The notes under the pieces were generated by a model. That model saw nothing but the letters and a program-made list of their open reading frames with translations, did not search any database and was not told the DNA's origin. The translations under genes and the position numbers were made by a program. Positions 18,258-25,710 of a DNA stretch of 64,000 nucleotides are shown here, piece by piece. Each line of letters opens with the position of its first letter. Position 1 is the first letter of the stretch. The DNA comes from Planctomycetaceae bacterium. Lineage in GTDB: Bacteria; Planctomycetota; UBA1135; GCA-002686595. Location of the stretch: NCBI GenBank assembly GCA_016125265.1, contig WGMC01000003.1, positions 62,001 to 126,000 on the forward strand. Direction: 5' to 3'.

Positions 18258-19994
18258 ATGGGGTGGGAGCGCGAAGTGAAACCGGACGCGCCGGGCGTGG
18301 TCTCCGGGGCGGCTGGGCGGGGGTGGTGGGTCCCGCGCGCGAGGCGAGCGGGCCGGTGGGCGCGCTGGCTCCCGGCTGGGCGCCCACGCGGGTGGGGAGG
18401 ACTGGCGCTGCTCCTTGCCCTCGGTGCCTGCGGGCCGGCGGACACGGCGGCGACCGACGCCGCGCGCGGTGGCGCGCCCGGCGACGGGCCCGCCGCGAAG
18501 GTCGTTGTGCTCGTGTTGCTGGACGGCCTCGCCGCCGAGCACGTCGGCCCCGCGGCCGCGCGCATGGGCTGGCCGGCCCCGCTCGATCCGGCCCGGGGCG
18601 CTCCCTGGCAGCACCGGTTGCCACCCTCCACCTCGGCGGTCGCGACCCTGGCGACGTGGCTCACGGGGCTCGCGCCCGACGCGCACGGCCTCCTGTCGGT
18701 GCGCGACAGCGGCGCGGAGCGCCTCGCTCCCCACGTGCCCACCTTGGCCCAGAACCTGTCCGCGCGCGGCGGGCGGGCCTTCGCCGCACTCGCCGCGCCA
18801 CAGTTCGGCGACGACATTTGCGGCCTCGGGCGCGGTTTCGAAGTGTGGGACGCACCGGCGATCAGCCAGCAGCGCGCTGCGGACCCACTCGTCGCGGGCC
18901 TCGTCGAGCGGTCCGCGGCCGCGCGGGCGAGCGGCGGCGAACTGCTGGTGGTCGTCGCGTTCCAGCGCGATTCCGAGCCACCGGCCGCCGCTCTCGTGCC
19001 GCACCTTCGCGTCCGGTTGGAGGGCACCCAAGCGAAACTCGTGTGGGGTCCGAAGCTGTCGGCACCGGGCGGCGGCGCGGAGGCCGCGGTCGAGTTCGCC
19101 GAGACCTTCGCGCGGCGGCGCAGTTCACCCGAGGCGGAGATCCTCGAGGCCGCGCGCCGCGATGCCGCCGTCGCCGCGCAAATCGCTGCCCTCTCGGCGT
19201 TGCTCGCGGCGCTCGAAACACCACCTGCGCACCTCATCGTGGTCGGTCTGCCCGCGCCGGGTTGGCCCGCGGTCGCCGGCGAGCCGTTTTCACCCGGCGC
19301 CTGGAGCGTGCCGCACTTGGCCCTCGAAGGCGGCGTTCCGGGCATGGACGCCAGCGCGGTCCAACTGGCGCGCGCCCTGATCGGCCCGCGCCCGCCGCTC
19401 GCCGAACGCACCTTCGGCGCCACCGTCGGCCTGTCGTGGGCGCGCGAGGGGCACGTCGCGCGCACACATCGGCTGTTGCCGGGAGGCCTTGCCTTCGTGA
19501 GCGAAACCTTCGGGGGCGAGGACGCACGGCCAGACGTGCCGCCCCCGGGAGACGCGCTCTGCATCGAATGCGCGCCCGACGCCCCGCGTGTGGAGTGGAT
19601 GCTCCTCGGGCCGAGCGGCGACCTCCTGGGCCAGCCGGCGGGCGCGCCGCTGCCCGTGCGACTCGAACCCGGAGCGAAGCTACTGGTGCCGGTGCTTCGG
19701 CGCGGAGCCGCCGTGCAACTGGTGCGGCCCGCGGACTGCGCGGCCCCGCTATGGCTCGGCGAAACGCTGGCTCCCGGCCCCCAGCCGGCGCGCCAACCCC
19801 TGGACCTCGGGCCTTTCGGCGGGCACTTCGACGACCTCTTCTCGCCGGCCGCGCCCCCGCCCCCAGGGTCCCTGCGGATCACGCGTGTGGGAGCCGCGCC
19901 GGGTCGGCTCGAGCAGGGCCCGCTGGATGCAGCGGGAGCCGAGGCCCTCGCCGCCGCACGGCGCTACCTCGCCTCCCTGCCCGCCGGCCAGTGA
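18258..19994 (+). CDS. Lipoprotein with degenerate sulfatase/alkaline-phosphatase-like fold
   Basis: A 578-residue Ala/Gly/Pro-rich protein. After a basic leader, GGLALLLALGAC forms a lipoprotein signal with lipobox cysteine near residue 58. The block VVLVLLDGLAAEHVG followed by STSAVATLATWLTGLAPDAHGL has the layout of sulfatase and phosphodiesterase N-termini (a D-x-L-x-x-D/E-H-x-G metal site, then a TGLxPxxHG loop). However, the nucleophile position (Cys/Ser/Thr of the C-x-P-S-R or T-x-P-S-H type) is replaced, and later HD metal ligands are not obvious. It is therefore probably catalytically altered or inactive. The leader before the signal is unusually long, so the start may be internal. 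The C-terminus overlaps a 15-bp repeat array. Confidence 0.6.
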   Translation: MGWEREVKPDAPGVVSGAAGRGWWVPRARRAGRWARWLPAGRPRGWGGLALLLALGACGPADTAATDAARGGAPGDGPAAKVVVLVLLDGLAAEHVGPAAARMGWPAPLDPARGAPWQHRLPPSTSAVATLATWLTGLAPDAHGLLSVRDSGAERLAPHVPTLAQNLSARGGRAFAALAAPQFGDDICGLGRGFEVWDAPAISQQRAADPLVAGLVERSAAARASGGELLVVVAFQRDSEPPAAALVPHLRVRLEGTQAKLVWGPKLSAPGGGAEAAVEFAETFARRRSSPEAEILEAARRDAAVAAQIAALSALLAALETPPAHLIVVGLPAPGWPAVAGEPFSPGAWSVPHLALEGGVPGMDASAVQLARALIGPRPPLAERTFGATVGLSWAREGHVARTHRLLPGGLAFVSETFGGEDARPDVPPPGDALCIECAPDAPRVEWMLLGPSGDLLGQPAGAPLPVRLEPGAKLLVPVLRRGAAVQLVRPADCAAPLWLGETLAPGPQPARQPLDLGPFGGHFDDLFSPAAPPPPGSLRITRVGAAPGRLEQGPLDAAGAEALAAARRYLASLPAGQ

Positions 19995-20042
19995 TTTGCC
20001 AGCCAGTGAATTGCCAGCCAGTGAATCGCCGTCCAGTGAATC
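19983..20042. repeat. Four tandem copies of a 15-bp repeat overlapping a gene end
   Basis: Four head-to-tail copies of a unit close to GCCAGCCAGTGAATC lie at 19983, 19998, 20013 and 20028. The first copy supplies the last codons and TGA stop of the preceding lipoprotein gene; the others fill the gap before the methyltransferase. Copies differ at one to three positions, so the array has begun to diverge. Confidence 0.92.
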
Positions 20043-20094
20043 GCAGCGCCCGAGGCGTGATTTCGGGGCCGAAAGGCGTGACACTTCGCGCCCC

Positions 20095-20892
20095 ATGAAA
20101 CGCGTGATCCTCGTGCGGCCCAAGGGGCCCCGCAACGTCGGCGCGGCGCTGCGCGCGTCGGCGAACTTCGGCCCCTGCGAGTTGGCCCTCGTGGCGCCGC
20201 AGCGACGTTCCATGCTCGTGCACCCGGAGTTCGAGCAGATGTCCCACGGCGTCGAGGCGGCGGCCAAGAAGGTGCTGGTGTTCGATTCCCTGCCCGAGGC
20301 GCTCCTGGACCAAACACGCAGTTTCGCCTTCACGGCCCGCGCGCGGCGTCACCGCTTGCACGTGCCGTGGGAAGAGCGCGCCGGCGACGCGCGCGCGTGG
20401 AGCGAAGAACCGAGCGAGCGTGTCGCGCTGGTGTTCGGCAGCGAAGTCGACGGCCTTTCGAGCGACGAGTGCGATGCGGTGCAGGAGCTGTGTTACCTGC
20501 CCTGCAGCTCCGAACACGGCTCGTTGAACCTCTCCATGGCCGTCTCGGTCGTGCTTTACAGCCTGTACCGCGCCGAACGCGCGCGCGCGCGCCGTTCGGG
20601 CGGCGAGGCCCTGGTCGGCGCGAAACGGGCGTACCTGATCGAGCACGTGGCCGAGACCCTGGGTTCGGTGGCGAACAGCCCCCAGGCCGCGGAGTTGATC
20701 CAGGCATCCGTGCGCCGCGTTTTCGCGCGCGCCGAACTCGAAACGCGCGACGCCCGCGCGTGGCACCAAATCATGCGCGCCCTCGGCAACCCGAAGGACC
20801 CGATGGACTACGGCTTGAGCGGCCCCGCCGATCGCGCGACCGAGTGGGAGCACCGCGCCGGCCCCGACGGCGCGCCGCAACCGCAGGGCTAA
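20095..20892 (+). CDS. SpoU/TrmH-superfamily RNA 2'-O-methyltransferase, TrmJ-like
   Basis: A 265-residue SPOUT RNA methyltransferase. The N-terminus VILVRPKGPRNVGAALRASANFG is motif 1 of TrmJ-type enzymes. Motifs 2 and 3 are VALVFGSEVDGLSSDE and SEHGSLNLSMAVSVVLY, which form the SAM-binding trefoil knot. TrmJ methylates the ribose at position 32 of tRNAs in E. coli. The C-terminal helical extension (residues 190-265) fits the dimer/tRNA-binding tail of TrmJ. Exact target site is inferred from family only. Confidence 0.88.
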   Translation: MKRVILVRPKGPRNVGAALRASANFGPCELALVAPQRRSMLVHPEFEQMSHGVEAAAKKVLVFDSLPEALLDQTRSFAFTARARRHRLHVPWEERAGDARAWSEEPSERVALVFGSEVDGLSSDECDAVQELCYLPCSSEHGSLNLSMAVSVVLYSLYRAERARARRSGGEALVGAKRAYLIEHVAETLGSVANSPQAAELIQASVRRVFARAELETRDARAWHQIMRALGNPKDPMDYGLSGPADRATEWEHRAGPDGAPQPQG

Positions 20893-20965
20893 CACGCATT
20901 CGACGAAGCGCGCGGCGGCGCCACGGCCTCGGCGTCAGCGCAACTTTCGAGCCGATCCACGACCG

Positions 20966-22207
20966 ATGAGCGCTTCCGCTGCGATTGCCGATCTGTATCG
21001 CGACAAGTACCGCCGCGTCTTCGCGGGTGTGGTCAGTTTGGTCGGCGAGTTCGAGCTCGCGGAGGACGCGGTGCAGGACGCGTTTCTTGCCGCGACGGCG
21101 CAGTGGCCCGCGGCGGGCGTTCCGTCGAATCCCGTGGCTTGGTTGGTGTCGACGGGGCGATTCAAGGCGATCGATGCCATCCGGCGGCGCAAGGCGCTGC
21201 GGGAGCTCGAACCGGAGTTGCAGAGCCGCATCGCAGCCATCCAGGCCGACAACGGCGAAGTTTCGGAGCGGGAGATCGCCGACGACCAACTCCGGTTGGT
21301 GCTCACCTGCTGCCATCCGGCGCTCGATATCCAGACGCAGGTCGCGTTGACGTTGCGCGAAGTCTGTGGGCTGACGACGGAGGCGATCGCGGCCGCGTTC
21401 CTGGTCGCGCCGCCGACCCTCGCCCAGCGGATCGTCCGCGGCAAGGCCAAGATCCGCGACGCGCGCATTCCGTTCGCCATCCCGGGTCCAGAGGAGCTTC
21501 GCCAGCGCATCGACGCGGCCCTGGCGGTCTGTTATCTCGTGTTCAACGAGGGCTACTCCGCCTCATCGGGCGCCGCACACTTGCGCGACGACCTGTCCCA
21601 AGAGGCGATCCGCCTGGGTCGGCTTCTCTGTGCCTTGCATCCGGACGCCGAGACCTTCGGGCTTCTGGCGTTGATGTTGTTCCACGATGCGCGGCGGGCG
21701 GCGCGCACCGACGGGGATGGGGATTTGGTCTTGCTCGCGGACCAAGATCGCACGCTCTGGGACCAGGCCCGCATCGCCGAGGCGCAGGATTGGCTGGCGC
21801 GAGCCATCGCTGCCGAACCCGTCGGTGCGTACACGATCCAGGCTGCGATCGTCGCTCGGCACGCTGCGGCGCCCTCCGCCGAACGCACGGACTGGGCGGG
21901 CATCGTCGGTTGGTACGACGCGTTGCTCGAAGCAGCACCCTCGCCGGTGGTCGAGCTCAACCGCGCCGTCGCGATCTCGATGCGCGATGGGCCGGAGGCC
22001 GCTCTGCCGCTCGTCGAAGCGCTGGCGCCGGCCCTGTCGAGTTACCACCTCTACCACTCGGCCCTCGGGGACTTGTTCCGGCGCACCGAGCGATCGAAGG
22101 AGGCCATCGCCGCCTACGGGCGCGCCCTGGCCCTCGCGCAGCAGGAGCCGGAGCGCCGCTTCCTGGCCCGCCGTCTAGCCGAGTTGGCAGGGTGCGACGA
22201 GATGTAA
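20966..22207 (+). CDS. ECF42-type RNA polymerase sigma factor with C-terminal TPR-like domain
   Basis: A 413-residue sigma factor. Sigma-2 spans about residues 8-80 (ELAEDAVQDAFLAATAQWP, NPVAWLVSTGRFKAIDAIRRR) and sigma-4 about 115-170 (LVLTCCHPALDIQTQVALTLREVCGLTTEAIA). These are followed by a long helical C-terminal extension with TPR-like character (LGDLFRRTERSKEAIAAYGRAL). That architecture, the CCHPAL block and the adjacent DGPF-protein genes identify group ECF42, which lacks an anti-sigma factor and depends on its C-terminal extension. A TGTCGA-type promoter lies between it and the DGPF genes, which are its likely targets. The inducing signal of ECF42 factors is unknown. Confidence 0.93.
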   Translation: MSASAAIADLYRDKYRRVFAGVVSLVGEFELAEDAVQDAFLAATAQWPAAGVPSNPVAWLVSTGRFKAIDAIRRRKALRELEPELQSRIAAIQADNGEVSEREIADDQLRLVLTCCHPALDIQTQVALTLREVCGLTTEAIAAAFLVAPPTLAQRIVRGKAKIRDARIPFAIPGPEELRQRIDAALAVCYLVFNEGYSASSGAAHLRDDLSQEAIRLGRLLCALHPDAETFGLLALMLFHDARRAARTDGDGDLVLLADQDRTLWDQARIAEAQDWLARAIAAEPVGAYTIQAAIVARHAAAPSAERTDWAGIVGWYDALLEAAPSPVVELNRAVAISMRDGPEAALPLVEALAPALSSYHLYHSALGDLFRRTERSKEAIAAYGRALALAQQEPERRFLARRLAELAGCDEM

Positions 22208-22259
22208 CTGACTGCTCGTCAGGGGTTTATGTCGGACCGCCCACCGCGGCGGAGATTCC

Positions 22260-22286
22260 TGTCGAATCGGAACGGGCTCGCCCGAC
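22260..22286 (+). promoter_or_regulatory. Candidate ECF42-dependent promoter
   Basis: TGTCGA at 22260-22265, a 17-base spacer, then CGAC at 22283-22286. This matches the motif reported for ECF42 factors of Streptomyces (TGTCGA at -35, CGA followed by C/T at -10). It lies about 80 bases upstream of the first DGPF gene and downstream of the sigma factor's own stop codon, as expected for the target promoter of this module. Confidence 0.65.
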
Positions 22287-22364
22287 TGCTTGCTGAAACC
22301 CGGGGACGGAACCGCGCGCTCGCCGTGCGCCCGTCCCACCGACCAACCGCAACCGGAGTCCACC

Positions 22365-23225
22365 ATGCAAGTCGCAGTTTTCGTCAAAGCCACCAAGTCC
22401 TCCGAGGCCGGTATCAAGCCCGGCAAAGACACACAAACCATGTTCGAGGAGATGGGGCGCTTCAACGAAGCGCTCATCGAGGCCGGGATCATGAAGGACG
22501 GCGGCGGACTCCAGCCCTCCTCGAAGGGCGTGCGGGTGCGCTTTCGCGGCAAGGATCGCATCGTGACCGACGGACCCTTCGCCGAGACCAAAGAGTTGGT
22601 GGCGGGCTACTGGCTCTGGGAGGTGGTGTCGATGGAGGAGGCCATCGAGTGGGTCAAACGCTGCCCCAATCCCATGCCCGAGGAGTCCGAGATCGAGATC
22701 CGCCCTATGTACGGCTGCGAGGACCTCGCCCCCGTCATGACACCGGAACTGCAAGCGCGGGAGGGACAGCTCGGCGAGCAATTGGCGATGGCGAAGGCGA
22801 CCGTGCAGCCGTACCTGTTCTTCGGGGGCCGCTGCGGCGAAGCGCTCGACTTCTACCGCGACGCGTTGCACGCCAAGGTCGGCTTGGTACTCAAATGGAG
22901 CGACTGCCCGGAGCCGCCGCCGGCCGGCACCTTGCCGCCGGGCTACGACACGAAGATCATGCACGCCGAGTTCACGGTGGGGGAGATGACACTGATGGGA
23001 TCGGACGGGTGCGGTGGCCCGCAGGATGGCCCCAACCCGCTGGGCTTCCGCCTCGCGCTGTGTGTGCCCTCGGCGGCCGACGCGGATCGTGTGTTCGCCG
23101 CATTGGCGGATGGCGGCCAGGTGGACATGCCGCTCGCGGAGACGTTTTTCTCGCCGCGCTACGGCATGGTGACCGATCGCTTCGGCATCGGCTGGATGGT
23201 GATGATCCCGGGGAAACAACCGTGA
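22365..23225 (+). CDS. DGPF (YCII-like) domain fused to a PhnB-like VOC domain
   Basis: A 286-residue, two-domain cytoplasmic protein. Residues 1-125 are a YCII-related DGPF domain; the name-giving motif is visible as IVTDGPFAETKELVAGYWLWEV. Residues about 145-283 are a PhnB/glyoxalase-like VOC domain (PYLFFGGRCGEALDFYRDAL, LMGSDG, FFSPRYGMVTDRFGIGWMVMI). DGPF proteins are the conserved partners and regulon members of ECF42 sigma factors; their biochemical function is not established. It is the first gene after the candidate ECF42 promoter, and its stop codon overlaps the GTG of the next DGPF gene. Confidence 0.92.
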   Translation: MQVAVFVKATKSSEAGIKPGKDTQTMFEEMGRFNEALIEAGIMKDGGGLQPSSKGVRVRFRGKDRIVTDGPFAETKELVAGYWLWEVVSMEEAIEWVKRCPNPMPEESEIEIRPMYGCEDLAPVMTPELQAREGQLGEQLAMAKATVQPYLFFGGRCGEALDFYRDALHAKVGLVLKWSDCPEPPPAGTLPPGYDTKIMHAEFTVGEMTLMGSDGCGGPQDGPNPLGFRLALCVPSAADADRVFAALADGGQVDMPLAETFFSPRYGMVTDRFGIGWMVMIPGKQP

Positions 23226-23971
23226 AGTACATGCTGCTGGCCTACGTCGCGGAGAGTGCGTGGACGCCCGACGAGGCGCTGGCCTGCGTGGTCGCTTCGA
23301 ACAGGGTGTGCGACGCACTGCGCGCCCGTGGAAAGCTCGTCGCCGCCGCACCCCTGCCGCCGGCGGCGAGTGCCGCCAGCGTGCGCGTGCGGCGCGGGGA
23401 AGTCCTTGTCACCGCTGGGCCCTTTGCCGAAACCGTGGAACAGTTGGGGGGCTTCTTCCTGATCGACGTGGCCAGCCTCGACGAAGCCATCGCCGTGGCC
23501 GCAGAGTTCCCCCCGGCGCAGCGGGGCACGATCGAGATCCGACCGGTACAGCCGCTCGACGGTGTCCCCGACGTCCGCTTCGACTCGCCGCCGCTGCCCG
23601 GCGTGACCCGCTACGTGCTGTTCTGTTACGACGACGCCGAGCAGTGGGAAGCGGCGGGCCCCGCGGCGCTGGCCGCGGCGCAGGCCGAAGCTGCGGCGAA
23701 CATGCAGCAGTTGGCGAGCCGCGGGCAGTACGTCGCGGCCTCGCCGTTGCATCCCGTCACGACTGCCACCAGCGTTCGCATCCGCCAGGGCAAACGCCTG
23801 GTCACGGACGGTCCGTTCGCGGAAACGCATGAGTTCCTCGGCGGCTACCTCATGGTCGACGTGCGGGATCTCAATGCGGCGGTCGCCATCGCCGCCAAAC
23901 ACCCGGGCGCCCGCCTGGGGACCGTCGAGATCCGGCGGCTCCTGGATCCGACGTCCGCCAGCCCCGTATGA
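23222..23971 (+). CDS. Tandem DGPF (YCII-like) domain protein
   Basis: A 249-residue protein made of two DGPF domains. The first starts MKYMLLAYVAE (GTG start) and carries a variant motif VTAGPFAET. The second, from about residue 130 (TRYVLFCYDDAEQWEA), carries the canonical VTDGPFAETHEFLGGYLMVDV. YCII domains have a ferredoxin-like fold and possible binding or enzymatic roles, unproven for this group. It is coupled to the preceding gene by a GTGA overlap and belongs to the ECF42 module. Substitution of the Asp in the first motif suggests that one of the two pockets has diverged. Confidence 0.92.
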   Translation: MKYMLLAYVAESAWTPDEALACVVASNRVCDALRARGKLVAAAPLPPAASAASVRVRRGEVLVTAGPFAETVEQLGGFFLIDVASLDEAIAVAAEFPPAQRGTIEIRPVQPLDGVPDVRFDSPPLPGVTRYVLFCYDDAEQWEAAGPAALAAAQAEAAANMQQLASRGQYVAASPLHPVTTATSVRIRQGKRLVTDGPFAETHEFLGGYLMVDVRDLNAAVAIAAKHPGARLGTVEIRRLLDPTSASPV

Positions 23972-23988
23972 ACCCGACGGTTTTCGCC

Positions 23989-24882
23989 CTACGGCAATAG
24001 CGGCGTCACGCGCGCGCGCAGCTCCGGCGGAAGCTTCTTGTCGAGCAGCGCGACGATCTCGGCACGGCTGTACCGCGCCGAGAAGTGTGTCAGCAGGATC
24101 GCTTCGTTCTCGAAGAGGTGCGCGCGCTCGGGGATCTCGTCGATGTGCACGTGGCCGGTCGAGCGCGCCTCTTCGACACTCACGCGGTCGTCGAGGAAGG
24201 TGCACTCCATCACCAAGAGCTTCGCGCGGCGCACCACCTCTTCGCGCTCGACCACGTCGATGCGCGTGTCGCCGGTGAAGGCAAAGATCGGCTCTTCGAC
24301 GCGTGTGGTGATCTCCACACCCTGACGCACGCGGAGGTCTTCCAACTCGCGCGGCGAAAGGCCGTGGTACTCAGGTCGCAGTTTCGCCTTGCGGCGCCAA
24401 AGGCCGTAACCCTGGCAGCGAATCGAGTGCGGCGAGCGGAAGGGCCGCGCCACGAGATCGCGGCCTACGGTGAAGTCCTCGCCCGGGGCCACCGGCACCA
24501 CGGTGTGGCGCAGGGTCGTCTCGTCGAGCCGACGCCATGCCTCGAACAGCGCTGCCAGCGGTTCGACCGCGTGCGGAGGCACCGCGTAGACGGGCGGCGC
24601 CATGCCCATCAGCGCGCGGGTCGCGCAGTGGTAGGCCACACCGCCCGGGTGGTCCATGTGGCAGTGGGTGAAGAGCACGAGGGGCCGCGCCACGGCGGTC
24701 TTGGGGCAGCGGCCCAGGTCGAAACACAGGCGCAGTTCGGGCAGCTCGATGCAGGTCTCGATACCCCCCACGGAGCGGGCGACCAGCGCTAGGCCGGCCA
24801 GATGCAGGTCGGGGGCAGGAGGCACGGAGGGATCGGTTGCGGTGGGCCGATGACGGGCGGGGGGTGAGGAGGACCGGACCAC
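23989..24882 (-). CDS. RNase Z-like metallo-beta-lactamase-fold hydrolase
   Basis: A 297-residue MBL-fold protein. The zinc site is in LFTHCHMDHPGG (H-x-H-x-D-H), with later ligands in AFTGDTR, VMECTF and LLTHFSARY, the last two being typical of the RNase Z / ElaC branch that matures tRNA 3' ends. The long flexible-arm exosite of true RNase Z is not clear, so a related phosphodiesterase remains possible. The GTG start at 24882 gives an N-terminal extension of low complexity; the conserved part begins near LHLAGLALVARSVGG. It is divergent from the adenosyltransferase gene. Confidence 0.82.
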   Translation of the reverse strand: MVRSSSPPARHRPTATDPSVPPAPDLHLAGLALVARSVGGIETCIELPELRLCFDLGRCPKTAVARPLVLFTHCHMDHPGGVAYHCATRALMGMAPPVYAVPPHAVEPLAALFEAWRRLDETTLRHTVVPVAPGEDFTVGRDLVARPFRSPHSIRCQGYGLWRRKAKLRPEYHGLSPRELEDLRVRQGVEITTRVEEPIFAFTGDTRIDVVEREEVVRRAKLLVMECTFLDDRVSVEEARSTGHVHIDEIPERAHLFENEAILLTHFSARYSRAEIVALLDKKLPPELRARVTPLLP

Positions 24883-25017
24883 CCTCGGAACCGGGCCCGG
24901 CGTTGAGGCGAGGATCCGGGAAGGCTACAAGGCGTCTTGGCCGATAGACCCCACGATCTCGGGATCACCCTCGCCAACGGTCGCTCCGCCCCATTCCCCC
25001 CCAGCCCCGCGCGCCCC

Positions 25018-25593
25018 ATGCCCGTCCATCTGAACCGCATCTACACCCGCAGCGGGGACGACGGCACCACCGGCCTGGGCGATGGCAGCCGCGTGCCCAA
25101 ACACCACCTGCGTGTGGAGGCCTACGGCACGGTGGACGAGGCGAATTCGGTACTCGGACTGGTGGTCGCGGACGGCGGCGGCGGCGCGTACCGGGAGCTG
25201 ATCCTGGAGCTGCAGAACGACCTGTTCGACGTGGGTTCCGACCTGTGTGTGCCCGGGGAAATGGGCGATCGCCTGCGTGTGCCGCCCGAGTACACGGCCC
25301 GCCTGGAGGGCCACATCGACCGTTTCAACGGCGACCTCTCGCCCCTCAACAGCTTCGTCCTGCCCGGCGGCACGCAGACTTCGGCCTGGTTGCACCTGGC
25401 GCGCACGGTCGTGCGGCGGGCCGAGCGCGTCGTGACGGCGCTGCGCGAAGTGCCCAGCGAGACCCACCGGGTCAACCTGGAAGTGGTGCACTACCTGAAT
25501 CGTCTCTCGGATCTGCTTTTTGTGATGGCGCGCCACGCCAACGAACGGGGACGCGGGGACGTGCTCTGGCAGCCCGGCAAGAACCGACGTTGA
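25018..25593 (+). CDS. Cob(I)alamin adenosyltransferase, PduO type
   Basis: A 191-residue ATP:corrinoid adenosyltransferase that makes adenosylcobalamin. The ATP-binding N-terminus IYTRSGDDGTTGLGDGSRV, the VEAYGTVDEANSVLGL helix, LHLARTVVRRAERVV and YLNRLSDLLFVMAR define the PduO/MMAB family. The start MPVHLNRIYTR matches family N-termini. Its presence implies a B12-dependent enzyme elsewhere in the genome; none is in this window and no cobalamin riboswitch was noticed upstream. Confidence 0.95.
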   Translation: MPVHLNRIYTRSGDDGTTGLGDGSRVPKHHLRVEAYGTVDEANSVLGLVVADGGGGAYRELILELQNDLFDVGSDLCVPGEMGDRLRVPPEYTARLEGHIDRFNGDLSPLNSFVLPGGTQTSAWLHLARTVVRRAERVVTALREVPSETHRVNLEVVHYLNRLSDLLFVMARHANERGRGDVLWQPGKNRR

Positions 25594-25710
25594 CCTGAGC
25601 GCGGCGCGCTCCTCCGGTGTCCCGGAGCCGAACGCGCGCGAAGCCGTCCAGAACTCCCGCTGCGGGCAGTTGGTAGAACTCTTGGGGTCGCGGCAGCGCG
25701 GCACGTGCCC

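Noticed and set aside
25654..25710. tRNA-like stretch upstream of the Kef-type antiporter
   Set aside because: It has a D-arm-like GGCAGTTGGTAGAAC string but no acceptor, anticodon or T arm could be paired.
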